A DNA stretch of 64,000 nt from Archangium lipolyticum (GCF_024623785.1 NZ_JANKBZ010000008.1:1-64000); one strand, 5' to 3'; counted from the first letter of the stretch, positions 16,540 through 25,771 are shown. Translations and numbers: made by a program. The notes: generated from the sequence alone by a model not told the origin.

Positions 16540-16896
16540 ATGCCTCTCGTGGAATCATCGTTTGCCATCATCGCGGAGCCCAATCGGCGGGCCATCTTGA
16601 GCCTGCTGCTCTCGTCTGAGCGCTCCGTTGGCGAGATCGAGCGCGAGCTTCGGCTGTCGCAGCCGGCCGTCTCCAAGCACCTGCGAGTGCTGCGAGAGGC
16701 TGGGTTCGTGGAATCACGAATCGAAGCGCAGCGGCGCCTCTATCGACTGAGACCGGAGCCGCTCATGGAGCTCGACGCATGGCTCGTTCCCTTCCGGCGC
16801 TTCTGGTCAAAGCACGTTGATGCCCTGGAGCAACACCTGGAAAAGATGGAGATGGAGCCCTCTGTGAAAGGAAAGAAAAGAAATGAGCAGCCGTGA
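16540..16896 (+). CDS. ArsR-family transcriptional regulator
   Basis: 118 residues, a typical small winged-helix ArsR/SmtB-type repressor. The N-terminus FAIIAEPNRRAILSLLLSSE and the recognition helix SQPAVSKHLRVLREAGFVES are classic. No metal-binding cysteines are seen, which fits the subgroup paired with SRPBCC (AHSA1-type) genes. The next gene starts 14 bases before this stop, so they are co-translated. It probably represses its own four-gene operon. The ATG at 16540 was chosen because the HTH begins immediately; the upstream 200 bases contain no other gene. Confidence 0.9.
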   Translation: MPLVESSFAIIAEPNRRAILSLLLSSERSVGEIERELRLSQPAVSKHLRVLREAGFVESRIEAQRRLYRLRPEPLMELDAWLVPFRRFWSKHVDALEQHLEKMEMEPSVKGKKRNEQP

Positions 16897-17452
16897 GCAA
16901 TACGCGCCGGGTGCCGCTTCTGGCGCTGAGGTCCGAAGGGATGGAGAGAAGTGGACGCTCGTTCTCGTCCGCGACCTCTCTCATCCTCCTGCAAAGGTCT
17001 GGAAGGCGCTCACGGCCCCCGAGCATCTCCGCGAATGGGCTCCGTTCGACTCTGACCGGAACCTCGGTGCCGTTGGCACCGCGAAGCTCTCGACAGTGGG
17101 AGCGCCAAAGCCGCTCGTAACCGAGACCCACGTGAAGCGGGCTGACGCGCCCAAGGTGCTCGAATTCAGCTGGGGGGAACAGGACATCCGGTGGGAGCTG
17201 GAGCCGCTGGGAGGTGGCGGCACGCGGCTCACGCTTTGGCACAACATCGACCGTCGATTCATTTCCATGGGCGCTGCGGGCTGGCACATCTGCCTCGATG
17301 TGCTGGACCGGCTTCTCGCCGATCAGCCCATTGGACGCATCGTCGGCCCCGACGCCATGAAGTTCGGAGGCTGGCAGCGATTGAACGCCGAGTACGCAAA
17401 GCAGTTCGGCGTTGAGACCCCCGGTTGGCCGTCCAACGCCCCGAAGCCTTGA
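16883..17452 (+). CDS. SRPBCC (AHSA1-like) domain protein
   Basis: 189 residues. The START/Bet v1-like fold signature is clear: VRDLSHPPAKVWKALTAPEHLREWAPFD near the start, then LEFSWGEQDIRWELEPLGGGGTRLTLWH in the middle and a C-terminal long helix (AAGWHICLDVLDRLL). Such proteins have a hydrophobic ligand pocket and are often paired with ArsR repressors in proteobacteria. Ligand unknown. The overlap with the regulator gene and the short gap to the next gene support a common operon. Confidence 0.85.
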   Translation: MSSREQYAPGAASGAEVRRDGEKWTLVLVRDLSHPPAKVWKALTAPEHLREWAPFDSDRNLGAVGTAKLSTVGAPKPLVTETHVKRADAPKVLEFSWGEQDIRWELEPLGGGGTRLTLWHNIDRRFISMGAAGWHICLDVLDRLLADQPIGRIVGPDAMKFGGWQRLNAEYAKQFGVETPGWPSNAPKP

Positions 17453-17471
17453 AGGAGGGAGGAAGAACCCC

Positions 17472-17903
17472 ATGGAATCGACCCTGCAGAACCCGGCCCT
17501 CTCGCTGAAGGACCTGAACAGGCCCCGCCCCAAAGGAATGGTGATCGGCTTCTGGATCGTCACCGCGCTCTTCTGCCTGCAGATGGGCTTCACCGCCTAC
17601 GCGCAACTGAGCCTGCCACAGGTGGCGGAGGCGTTCACCCACCTCGGCTTCCCCGCCTACTTCCGGGTGGAGCTCTCGTGGGCCAAGCTCCTCGGCGTGG
17701 TGCTGCTGCTTGCACCGGTGCCGGCGCGGCTCAAGGAGTGGGCTTACGCCGGCTTCGCCATCAACCTCGGCTCTGCGCTCATCGCCCACCTCTCGGTGGG
17801 CGATGGCCCGGAGGCGTGGGGCTTCGCGGCGGCCACCGGCGTGCTCTGGGGGCTCTCATACTTCTTCTGGCGCCGCTTGCAGGCCACGCCAGCGAGCGCC
17901 TGA
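17472..17903 (+). CDS. DoxX-like membrane protein
   Basis: 143 residues with four hydrophobic helices (GFWIVTALFCLQMGFTAYAQ; WAKLLGVVLLLAPVPARL; YAGFAINLGSALIAHL; AAATGVLWGLSYFFW), typical of short DoxX-like proteins. The start ATG at 17472 follows GGAGGGAGGAAG. It is the third gene of the ArsR operon, 19 bases after the SRPBCC gene. Members often accompany ArsR/SRPBCC pairs, but their biochemical role is poorly defined. Confidence 0.85.
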   Translation: MESTLQNPALSLKDLNRPRPKGMVIGFWIVTALFCLQMGFTAYAQLSLPQVAEAFTHLGFPAYFRVELSWAKLLGVVLLLAPVPARLKEWAYAGFAINLGSALIAHLSVGDGPEAWGFAAATGVLWGLSYFFWRRLQATPASA

Positions 17904-17942
17904 CCACGCGGTGAGGCGGGCGGGACCAACGAAAGAGACGAC

Positions 17943-18467
17943 ATGAACCCTTCTGAGCTCATCGACAAGGAAATCGCCGCTCACCCCGACTGGCGGGGAC
18001 AGACGATGGCGGAAATCCGTCGCATCATCCGCGAGACCGTCCCCGACGTGACGGAGGAATGGAAGTGGATGGGCACGCCCACGTGGAGCCACAACGGCAT
18101 CCTCTGCATCTGCAATGCCTTCAAGGACATGGTGAAGGTGACCTTCATCAACGGAGCGAAGCTGGAGGACGTGGACGGCGTCTTCAATGCCGAGCTCGGC
18201 GGCAACAAGTGGCGCGCCATCAAGATCTTCCAGGGCGACAAGGTGAACGCGAGCGGGCTGAAGAAGCTTCTCCTCGCCGCCGTCGCGTTCAATGCCGCCA
18301 AGGGAACGGGTAAGGCCAGACCAGCCACGGCCGGCGGGGCACGAACCGGGAAGACGGCCACGGCAAAGGAGAGGCCGGCCAAGGCAACAGGGAAGACGAC
18401 GACGGGCGCCAGGACAGCGCCGAAGGCAAAACGCGCGGCCACCCGCGGAGCCAGGTCGAAGCGGTAG
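17943..18467 (+). CDS. DUF1801 domain protein with basic tail
   Basis: 174 residues. Residues about 1-120 match DUF1801 (frataxin-like fold): IDKEIAAHPDWRGQTMAEIRR, VPDVTEEWKWMGTPTWSHNG, ILCICNAFKDMVKVTFINGA. The last about 50 residues are a Lys/Ala/Arg/Thr/Gly-rich tail resembling histone H1-like C-termini of bacterial nucleoid proteins. Such a tail could bind nucleic acid; this is inferred from composition. Last gene of the ArsR operon, with a GAAAGAGACGAC ribosome site. Confidence 0.85.
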   Translation: MNPSELIDKEIAAHPDWRGQTMAEIRRIIRETVPDVTEEWKWMGTPTWSHNGILCICNAFKDMVKVTFINGAKLEDVDGVFNAELGGNKWRAIKIFQGDKVNASGLKKLLLAAVAFNAAKGTGKARPATAGGARTGKTATAKERPAKATGKTTTGARTAPKAKRAATRGARSKR

Positions 18468-18589
18468 TGGACTTCCACTTCACAGTACCTGCAGAGTTCC
18501 ACTGCCGTTGATGGAACGGTTCAATGGAGCCGTCGATTCGACCGTTGGACGAGGGCGCGCCTTGGGATACGTCTTCGTGGGGGAAGCCC

Positions 18590-19777
18590 ATGACGATTCC
18601 ACCTCGAGTGCGCGTACCCGCGTCGTCCGTCGAAGCGAGGCGATCGCGGATCAAACTTGTAACTGCCGTGACGATCGGCGTGCTCGCCGTTTGCTTGACC
18701 TGGCTCCTTTGGCCGGAGTCGACGGAGTTGGCGGAGTCGACGGAGTTGGCGGAGTCGCTGGACGGCGGAGCACGCCTCGAAGAAGCACGAAGGCCCGCTG
18801 CCGAGGTCGCGTCGACGCAGCGCGAGCCGACGTTCGGAGCGAGCCCCGGGCCGGCACGAAACGGAGCTCCGTCACGCGAGGTCGTGCCCAACGTGCCCGA
18901 GCCGGCCGCCGCTGAGATCACCGACCGCGCCGGCCGTCGCTTCCAGGTGCGGTGGGGCGAGAGCGGGCTGTGCGGCCTTGGAGACGCCCGGCGCGTTGCA
19001 CAACGGCATGCGCTGCTCGGGACCTTCATCGCGCTCGACGCAGCCGGCACGACGGTGCGCCATGACCCGCATGTCGACCCGGTCGTGTTGAGGGAGGTGC
19101 TGTCTGTTCTCGGCACGGTGCAATCACCCTCTCAATCACCGATACGCCGAGTCTTCGGCCGGGAGCTCGACCGTCTCTCCCCTCCAGAGGTCTACGTCTA
19201 CAGGGACGTGCAGCAGATGCTGGATGTCTCGTGCGTCAATCGCGCGGCCATCGGGTACTACGACGGCGCGATCCACTTGAGCGGCGACCCCCGGCACGGC
19301 ATCGAGACCCTCAAGCAGACTGTCGTCCACGAGTACGTCCACCACGTCCTCATCGGGCTCGGGGTCAAGGTGCCCATGTGGTTGCACGAGGGGCTGGCGA
19401 TGAAACTCGCCGGAGAGAACTGGTGGGTCGATCCTTCTCTCGGGCTCGTGGCATGGCTCCGGGACCAGCACTTGCCCTTCGAGGCGATGACGGGTGCCTT
19501 TCCCCACACCGCCGACGAGAAGTTTGCGTTGGCGGCTTACTACCAGAGCCTCGCCATGCTCGAGTTCCTATGGGAACGGCAAGGGGACGACGGTGTCGCC
19601 GCGCTCGTGCGGGCGCTCGCGCGAGGCGAGCTGGACGCGAAGGAGGCCTTCTCCTCGACGGGGGTCTCCGGCGACGCGCTCGAGCAGGCCTGGAGGGAGT
19701 TCCTGGCTCGCCGCTACCGAGAACGCGACGAGCCGATGCAGCGGCTCCATGAAGCCGCGGCGCGAAACCGGCAGTGA
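18590..19777 (+). CDS. Membrane-anchored gluzincin metallopeptidase (MA-like)
   Basis: About 395 residues from the ATG at 18590, which is preceded by GGGGGAAG; an in-frame ATG at 18524 would add 22 residues. One transmembrane segment near the N-terminus (LVTAVTIGVLAVCLTWLLW) is followed by a low-complexity linker with a repeated STELAE motif. The zinc site is H247-E248-Y-V-H251, with E267 in LHEGLA as third ligand, the pattern of the peptidase MA superfamily (gluzincins). The periplasmic domain continues with helices typical of this group (EKFALAAYYQSLAMLEFLWERQG). Substrate unknown. Confidence 0.8.
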   Translation: MTIPPRVRVPASSVEARRSRIKLVTAVTIGVLAVCLTWLLWPESTELAESTELAESLDGGARLEEARRPAAEVASTQREPTFGASPGPARNGAPSREVVPNVPEPAAAEITDRAGRRFQVRWGESGLCGLGDARRVAQRHALLGTFIALDAAGTTVRHDPHVDPVVLREVLSVLGTVQSPSQSPIRRVFGRELDRLSPPEVYVYRDVQQMLDVSCVNRAAIGYYDGAIHLSGDPRHGIETLKQTVVHEYVHHVLIGLGVKVPMWLHEGLAMKLAGENWWVDPSLGLVAWLRDQHLPFEAMTGAFPHTADEKFALAAYYQSLAMLEFLWERQGDDGVAALVRALARGELDAKEAFSSTGVSGDALEQAWREFLARRYRERDEPMQRLHEAAARNRQ

Positions 19778-19841
19778 ATCGCCTTCCCTGACCGGGGGCG
19801 CCCTACGGAGCGCAGCTCGCGTCGGTCTCCTCCCTGATTCA

Positions 19842-21263
19842 CTACGCCGCCACCACCACGGCCTTCGGTTCCAGGTAGGCCTCCAGTCCATAGGGGCCGT
19901 TCTCGCGGCCGATGCCGGACTGCTTGAAGCCGCCGAACGGGGCCTTGGGCTCGTGGGTGAGGGTATTGACCAGGACGCGGCCGGCCTCGATCCGCGCGGC
20001 CACCCGCGCGCCGCGCTGAGGGTCACCAGAGACCACGTAGCCGTGCAGGCCGTAGAGCGTGTCGTTGGCGATGGCGACCGCCTCGTCCTCGTCGCGGTAG
20101 GTGATGAGCGACAACACCGGTCCGAAGATCTCCTCGCGCGCGATGGTCATGTCGTTGCGCACATCGGTGAACACGGTGGGCTTCACGCACCAGCCACGTT
20201 TCATGCCCTCGGGCCGGCCTTCGCCGCCGACCAGCAGGCGCGCGCCTTCGTTGATGCCGAGGCGGATGTAGCGTTGCACGCGCTCCCACTGTTTCGCGCT
20301 CACCATCGGGCCAATGGCGGTGTCGGCGTCGCGCGGGTCGCCGGACTTCGTCGCGCGCACTTCGCGGGCGATCAACGATTCGAGCTCGGCCCGCCGGGAT
20401 GCCGGTACCAGGATGCGGGTGCCGGCGATGCAGGCCTGACCGTTGTTCATGAACCCGGCCTGCACCGCCAGTGACACCGCGGTGGCGAAGTCGGCATCGT
20501 CCAACACCACCATGGGTGACTTGCCGCCCAACTCCAGCGTCACCCGCTTCAGGGTTTCCGCGCTGGCGCGAAGGATGGTCTTGCCCACCACGGTCGAGCC
20601 GGTGAAAGAGATCTTGGCCACGTCCGGCGAGGCGCTGATCTCCGCGCCTACCACCTCACCGCGTCCGGTGACGATGTTGAACACACCGGGCGGCAGGCCA
20701 GCCTCGTGCAGCGCCCGGGTGACGATGCGCGTCTGGATCGCGCTCATCTCACTGGGCTTGATCACCGCGGTGCAGCCAGCGGCCAGCGCGGTGGCCAGTT
20801 TGCCGCAGATGAAGCCGGCGTCGTTGTTCCAGGGAGTGATCATGCCGGCCACGCCCAGCGGCTGCATCACCACCCGTGCGGCACCAGCCTGGCGCTCGAA
20901 ATCGTACCGCTCCAGGACCTCGATCATCTCGCCAATCACCTGGTGGGAATAGCTGGCCATCCAGCGAGCGCGCGACACCGGCGCGCCGTACTCGCTGACG
21001 AGGGCCTCGAACAGCTCGTCCTCGCACGCGGCCACCGCCGCCCGCATGCGCTCGAGCATCGCGATGCGCTCGGCCCGGGTCGTGCGCGAGAACGCCGGGA
21101 AGGCACGTCTGGCCGCGGCGATGGCACGACGTGCGTCCTCGGCATCGGCCAGTCGCACCTGGCCGATCACCTCTTCGGTGGCGGGGTTGAACAGGTTGAA
21201 CCACTCGTCGCCATGCGGGGTGACGAAGGCGCCGTCGATGTAGATCTGGTCGATGCGTTCCAT
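19842..21263 (-). CDS. NAD(P)-dependent aldehyde dehydrogenase
   Basis: 473 residues from the ATG at 21263 with GGAG eight bases upstream. All ALDH landmarks are present: NPATEEVIGQV, ITPWNND (cofactor site), KPSEMSAIQT, the catalytic Glu in LELGGKSPMVV, the catalytic Cys in NNGQACIAGTRI, EEIFGPVLSLITY and the C-terminal PFGGFKQSGIGRENG. It oxidises an aldehyde to its acid with NAD(P)+; substrate unknown. It is divergent from a LysR regulator that probably controls it. The proteins read more like gamma/beta-proteobacterial than myxobacterial ones, which hints at transfer. Confidence 0.9.
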   Translation of the reverse strand: MERIDQIYIDGAFVTPHGDEWFNLFNPATEEVIGQVRLADAEDARRAIAAARRAFPAFSRTTRAERIAMLERMRAAVAACEDELFEALVSEYGAPVSRARWMASYSHQVIGEMIEVLERYDFERQAGAARVVMQPLGVAGMITPWNNDAGFICGKLATALAAGCTAVIKPSEMSAIQTRIVTRALHEAGLPPGVFNIVTGRGEVVGAEISASPDVAKISFTGSTVVGKTILRASAETLKRVTLELGGKSPMVVLDDADFATAVSLAVQAGFMNNGQACIAGTRILVPASRRAELESLIAREVRATKSGDPRDADTAIGPMVSAKQWERVQRYIRLGINEGARLLVGGEGRPEGMKRGWCVKPTVFTDVRNDMTIAREEIFGPVLSLITYRDEDEAVAIANDTLYGLHGYVVSGDPQRGARVAARIEAGRVLVNTLTHEPKAPFGGFKQSGIGRENGPYGLEAYLEPKAVVVAA

Positions 21264-21381
21264 GAAAGGACTCCGGTGAAGGTCGGGCTGCTTGCCCGTC
21301 GAAATCCAGTCTGGGTGTGGCGGACCATCCCGACAAGCGGGTGTATCCTGCAAGGGCCATCCCGAAAATCAGGACAATCCC
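21264..21381. promoter_or_regulatory. Divergent promoter/operator region for aldehyde dehydrogenase and LysR
   Basis: The 118-base gap between divergent genes contains two similar segments beginning CCATCCCGA (ccatcccgacaagcggg and ccatcccgaaaatcagga), about 30 bases apart. They are plausible LysR-type binding half-sites. Not tested against a motif. Confidence 0.45.
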
Positions 21382-22293
21382 ATGCACCGCACAGGACTGA
21401 TCGAACTGGAAACCGTGCTGGCCGTTGCCCGTCACGGCAGCTTCCGCGCCGCCGCCAGGCAACTGGGCATGTCCACCTCGGCGGTCAGCAGCGCGGTCGC
21501 TGGGCTGGAGGCGCGGCTGCATGCGCGCCTGTTCCACCGTACCACCCGCAGCGTGGCGTTGACCGAGGCCGGCCGACGCTACGTGCAGCGCATCGCTCCG
21601 GCGGTGGCCGAGATCCGCGGCGCCAACGAGGAAATCAACAGCCAGCCCGAGGCCCCGTCCGGCACGCTGCGAATCAACACGCCGAGGGACGCGGTGCAGA
21701 TGATCTTCGAGCCACTGCTGCTCGAATACCTGCGGCGCCATCCGCGGATGAATCTGGACATCGTCAGCGAGTCGCGGATGATCGACATCGTCGCCGACGG
21801 ATTCGACGCCGGCATCCGCCTGGCCGAAGCGGTGCCGAAGGACATGGTCTCCGTGCCGCTCGGCGCGGACCTGCGCATGGTTGTCGTCGGCTCACCCGCT
21901 TATTTCGCGGAACACGGCAAGCCGCGGACGCCGGACGAGCTGACCGGCCACGCGGCCATCCGCCTACGTCTGTCGCATGGAGGTCTGTATCGCTGGGAAC
22001 TGGAGCACCGCGGCGAGGCACTGGAGATCGACCTACCGCCGCGACTGAGCCTCAACGATCCGCAGGCCGCACGCCTGGCCGCCCGTGCGGGTATCGGCCT
22101 GGCGTTCCTGTCCGAGTGGCACATCGCCGATGACCTGGCCAATGGCAGCCTGGTGACCGTGCTGGACGACTGGTGCCCCCCGTTTCCAGGCCTTCGCCTG
22201 TATTACCCCAGGCACCGGTACGTACCGGCGGGATTGAAGGCGCTGGTGGAGCTGATCCGCGAGAAGAACATCGGCCGCCGCGCCGCGCGCTGA
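21382..22293 (+). CDS. LysR-family transcriptional regulator
   Basis: 303 residues. The N-terminal HTH reads [37 protein letters not shown], followed by [18 protein letters not shown]. The C-terminal substrate-binding domain begins [15 protein letters not shown]. It belongs to the CrgA/YafC-like subgroup by overall pattern. The start ATG at 21382 puts the HTH at the usual position. Divergent to the aldehyde dehydrogenase with a shared 118-base control region, so it is probably that gene's regulator. The inducer is unknown. Confidence 0.9.
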   Translation: MHRTGLIELETVLAVARHGSFRAAARQLGMSTSAVSSAVAGLEARLHARLFHRTTRSVALTEAGRRYVQRIAPAVAEIRGANEEINSQPEAPSGTLRINTPRDAVQMIFEPLLLEYLRRHPRMNLDIVSESRMIDIVADGFDAGIRLAEAVPKDMVSVPLGADLRMVVVGSPAYFAEHGKPRTPDELTGHAAIRLRLSHGGLYRWELEHRGEALEIDLPPRLSLNDPQAARLAARAGIGLAFLSEWHIADDLANGSLVTVLDDWCPPFPGLRLYYPRHRYVPAGLKALVELIREKNIGRRAAR

Positions 22294-22421
22294 CCCGCCT
22301 CATCCCGCGAGCGAGGCGACCACGTGCCGGAGTCGGAGCGTGCGGAATTCCACGGTGGGCCGAGCGCCGTGGCGACAATGTGATTGCCGGGACTTCCGGC
22401 CACGGTGACACTGCCGTCACC

Positions 22422-23492
22422 ATGCGCAAACTCCCTCTGCTCCTGCTCCTCGCCTCGGTTCCGCTCTGTTTCACCGCGTGCGGTGATGACGAGCCGCCCT
22501 GCGACTCCGCGGCCGACCCCGGCTGCGCCGACGCGGGCGTGCCCATCAGCGCGGCCCCGGAGGTCTGGACCTGGGTCGACGTCGCCGGCACGGCGTGTGG
22601 CAACGGCGCGCAGACCGGGATTGGCATCAATCCCACCAACGCGAGCCAGGATCTCTACCTCTACATGCAGGGGGGTGGCGCCTGCTGGAATGAGCAGACG
22701 TGCTTCATCCAACCCAGTGCGAGCAACCTGAGCACGGGGTACCAGGCCGCCCAGTTCCAGGCCGACAACACCAGGAATGCCCCCATGTTCAACCGGGGCA
22801 AGGCGACGAACCCCTTCCGGAGCATGTCCTTCGTCTTCGTTCCGTATTGCACGGGCGACGTCCACGCGGGCAACGCCGTGCAGACCTACGGGTCCAACCA
22901 GGTGCACCACAAGGGCGCCGCCAACGTGGAAGCCTGGCTCCCGCGCCTGGCGGCGACCTTCCCGAACGCGCGGCGCGTGTTCCTCGCGGGAAGCAGCGCG
23001 GGCGGATTCGGCGCACAGCTCAATTACGAGCGCGTCGCGGCCAGCTTCCCCAGGGCCGAGGTCCACGTCCTCGCGGACTCGGGGCAGCTGGTGACTCCCG
23101 CCGGGACGCTCCAGAGCACCTGGTTCACCAACTGGGGCGTGACCATCCCGGCCGCCTGCACCCAGTGCACGACGGACTTCACGCGGCTCCCCGCGTACCT
23201 GGCGGACACGTATCCGGCCTCGCGGTTCGGGCTGCTCGCCTGGGACCGGGACGCCGTGCTCCGCACCTTCTTCGCGTATCCCGCCGATACCTACTCAGCG
23301 CTGACGCTCCAGCTGCTCTCGTCGTCCTACGACGGGCGCGCCAACGCGCGGTACTTCCTGAAGCGGGGGACGCAACACACCTTCCTGGGCGGACTCGAGA
23401 CCCACACCAGCACCACCGGTGTGGCGCTCAATGATTGGGTCACACGGTGGGTCGAGGGGGATGCGGCCTGGAACAACGTGCAGGAACCGTGA
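22422..23492 (+). CDS. Pectinacetylesterase-family lipoprotein
   Basis: 356 residues. Lipoprotein signal with SVPLCFTAC, then a Cys/Asp-rich linker (CGDDEPPCDSAADPGCADAG). The hydrolase domain has the family motifs LYLYMQGGGACWNEQTC, FVFVPYCTGDVHAGN and the nucleophile elbow FLAGSSAGGFGAQLNYERV, followed by VLADSGQ. The family removes acetyl groups from polysaccharides (plant pectinacetylesterases, related bacterial esterases). It is surface-anchored or periplasmic. The natural substrate in a soil predator could be plant or microbial acetylated glycans; this is inferred. It converges with a beta-helix protein gene, separated by a hairpin. Confidence 0.85.
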   Translation: MRKLPLLLLLASVPLCFTACGDDEPPCDSAADPGCADAGVPISAAPEVWTWVDVAGTACGNGAQTGIGINPTNASQDLYLYMQGGGACWNEQTCFIQPSASNLSTGYQAAQFQADNTRNAPMFNRGKATNPFRSMSFVFVPYCTGDVHAGNAVQTYGSNQVHHKGAANVEAWLPRLAATFPNARRVFLAGSSAGGFGAQLNYERVAASFPRAEVHVLADSGQLVTPAGTLQSTWFTNWGVTIPAACTQCTTDFTRLPAYLADTYPASRFGLLAWDRDAVLRTFFAYPADTYSALTLQLLSSSYDGRANARYFLKRGTQHTFLGGLETHTSTTGVALNDWVTRWVEGDAAWNNVQEP

Positions 23493-23504
23493 GCGCCACT
23501 CCTG

Positions 23505-23542
23505 TCGAGGCCCGCCGCATCTTCTCGTGCGGCCGGGCCTCG
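23505..23542. terminator. Hairpin terminator between convergent genes
   Basis: TCGAGGCCCGCCGCA pairs with TGCGGCCGGGCCTCGA around an eight-base loop. It lies between the stop of the esterase gene and the stop of the opposite beta-helix gene. Confidence 0.7.
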
Positions 23543-23566
23543 AGCTCGAAGAGAGCCCTCTGCGGC

Positions 23567-25771
23567 TCAGCGAATCTGGACGGCGAAGGTCTCCCACGGG
23601 CCGACCGAGGCCTGGTTGGCGATGAGCGAGCCGCTCCCGGAGTTACTGGCGGAGACATACAGCCCGTTGTTCTGGGCGCGTAGGGCGATGTTCCCGTTGC
23701 CAGCGTCGACCTCGGTGAAGGTCTCCCACGGACCGACCGCTGTGCGGTTGGCGATGAGCGGGCTGTTCCCAGAATCCTCGGCGCAGACGTACTGCCCGTT
23801 GACCTGGGCGAGGAGGGCGATGTTCCCGTTGCCAGCATCGACCACGGTGAAGGTCTCCCACGGACCGGCCGCTGTGCGGTTGGCGACGAGCGGGCTGTTC
23901 CCAGAATCCTCGGCGCAGACGTACTGCCCGTTGCCCACGGCCTGGAGGGAAACATTCGTACCGGGGATCAGCTTGCGGGAGCCACCATCTGGCCAGCTGT
24001 TTCCGGTGACGGTGGCCACGAAACCGTTCGAGTAATTGATGAACGGATATCTTCCGGACTTCAAGCCACTCACGGTATTGCCACGAATCGTCGCGGACCC
24101 GGTGGGAGCTGGATAGAACGGTGGTGAAATGACAACCCCGTCCAGTCCCGGAGAAACGATCGTATTGTTCTCGAAGAGGATGTTGGAGCTCGTCGAGAAG
24201 CCAACCCCGTTATACAGGGAGTCGATCACGGTATTCCCACTGACAGTGACGTTCGCGACCGTGCCCACGTTCTGACCATCGCCGCCGTTGCCGATGTGGA
24301 GGGCGGGCTGCTGTTGGACGAAGCCATTGCCGCCGCTGCGTACGACGGTGTTCCCCGTCACCGTCCCGGAGAGCAGATCCGACCCGTTCACGCCAAACTT
24401 CATCACGCCCAGGCCGACATACCTCGCCGTATCACTGATGTAGTTGTCCTTCACCAGGTGACCGCTGCCACCGTAGATGCCAATCCCCTTCCCTCCCCAT
24501 GGAGCGATCGAGGTGTTGTTGAGCAGGGTGGCGTTGGACATCGGCGTGTAGTGCTGATTCCCGTTGTAGTCCACCGAGTTGATGGCGATCGCGTCATCGC
24601 CCGTGCCTCGGACGAAGTTGTTCCTACCGGTCAGGTTGTTGCCGACGGTTCCCGTGAGGCTGACGTTGTTGAGGTTGAACCCATCGGCCCAGATGCTCGT
24701 GAGGCGGCAATTCTGGATGGTTCCGCCGGTACCCGAGGCCCAGAACCCGGACATCGTATGTTGAGTCCAGATACCGTCCGCCAGCCAGTTGGCGCCCGTT
24801 GTATCCATGCCACCGCCGCAGCCATCAACGACGGCCCTGCTGGGGGCGTTCGAATCGAGGGCGAAGTTTCGCACCGTGCAGGACGTGAGATTGAAGATGG
24901 CGCCCAACGGGTTCGCGTTGGGAAGCGGCATGTTGCGGTAGATCGTGCTGTACCACATCCCCGCGCCCTGGATGGTGATTCCCGTCGCGTTGATCCCTCC
25001 CGTTGTCCTGACATAGAAGGTGCCCACGGGAATCCACACGCTCTTCCCCTGGGATTGGGCGGCGTTGATGCAATTCTGGATGGCGCTTGAATTATCCACG
25101 CTGCTGTCGTTGGCCACGGCTCCGCAGCTGGTAATGGAGAGGGAGTTGGCCGGCTGGGTGAGCGGCGGGGGAGGCTCTTCCAGATCGACGACGTCGATGT
25201 AGTAGAACGATGCCGTATTCGCTGGATCCTTCTGGAGGCTGATCGTGGCTCCTGGAGGGACGGGCGCACCCGTGATGAAGGTGTGCATGTCGTCGAAGAA
25301 GACGCGTGGAGCGCCGTCCGCGGGGTTCTGATTGTTGCCTTGATAGTTGTTGTTGCCTTCATAGAGCCAGGTTTGTTTCGAGCTCAGGGTGAGGGCCTGC
25401 CGGAACACCCCATTGACGTAAAGATTCAGCGTCGCGGTGATTCCGCCACCGTTCGGTGCATCCGGAATGCACGCGCGGACGTTGATCGCGGTGATGTTCC
25501 TGCCCGTATTGTTCACCCACTGGACGTAGTGTCCGTTCCCCGTGAGCCGGACATAGGCATGGCCCGAGGCCTCCAACTCTGGACTCGAGTACTGCGACGT
25601 CGGCGGGGACGTCAGGGATGAGACAGAAGCACCGCCCCCCACCCTTCCAGCCTCGGCCTCATAGCTCACGAAGGGCGTGGTCGCTCCAACGGCGGCATGG
25701 GCGCTGTTGCCAACGCACAAAAGCGCGCTCGCGATCATCAGGACACAACGAATCCGATTCAGTATTTTCAT
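23567..25771 (-). CDS. Secreted beta-helix glycanase-like protein with CBM and fascin-like repeats
   Basis: 734 residues from the ATG at 25771 (GAAGG upstream; a GTG two codons earlier is possible). A signal peptide is followed by a CBM6/35-like carbohydrate-binding domain (YEAEAGRVGGGA ... GHYVQWVNNTGRNI). Then comes a right-handed parallel beta-helix (about 210-590) beginning NSLSITSCGAVANDSSVDNS with GTGDDAIAINS, a layout like GH87 alpha-1,3-glucanases or related helices. The C-terminus has three repeats of about 45 residues with GNGQYVCAEDSGNSPL and RTA.GPWETF.VVDAGNGNIAL, like fascin/beta-trefoil lectin repeats. It probably binds and cuts a polysaccharide such as fungal alpha-glucan. The exact enzyme family is uncertain. 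Confidence 0.75.
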   Translation of the reverse strand: MKILNRIRCVLMIASALLCVGNSAHAAVGATTPFVSYEAEAGRVGGGASVSSLTSPPTSQYSSPELEASGHAYVRLTGNGHYVQWVNNTGRNITAINVRACIPDAPNGGGITATLNLYVNGVFRQALTLSSKQTWLYEGNNNYQGNNQNPADGAPRVFFDDMHTFITGAPVPPGATISLQKDPANTASFYYIDVVDLEEPPPPLTQPANSLSITSCGAVANDSSVDNSSAIQNCINAAQSQGKSVWIPVGTFYVRTTGGINATGITIQGAGMWYSTIYRNMPLPNANPLGAIFNLTSCTVRNFALDSNAPSRAVVDGCGGGMDTTGANWLADGIWTQHTMSGFWASGTGGTIQNCRLTSIWADGFNLNNVSLTGTVGNNLTGRNNFVRGTGDDAIAINSVDYNGNQHYTPMSNATLLNNTSIAPWGGKGIGIYGGSGHLVKDNYISDTARYVGLGVMKFGVNGSDLLSGTVTGNTVVRSGGNGFVQQQPALHIGNGGDGQNVGTVANVTVSGNTVIDSLYNGVGFSTSSNILFENNTIVSPGLDGVVISPPFYPAPTGSATIRGNTVSGLKSGRYPFINYSNGFVATVTGNSWPDGGSRKLIPGTNVSLQAVGNGQYVCAEDSGNSPLVANRTAAGPWETFTVVDAGNGNIALLAQVNGQYVCAEDSGNSPLIANRTAVGPWETFTEVDAGNGNIALRAQNNGLYVSASNSGSGSLIANQASVGPWETFAVQIR

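Noticed and set aside
20706-22133. Long plus-strand frame across the aldehyde dehydrogenase and LysR genes
   Set aside because: It is antisense to the dehydrogenase and out of frame with LysR, both of which have clear motifs.
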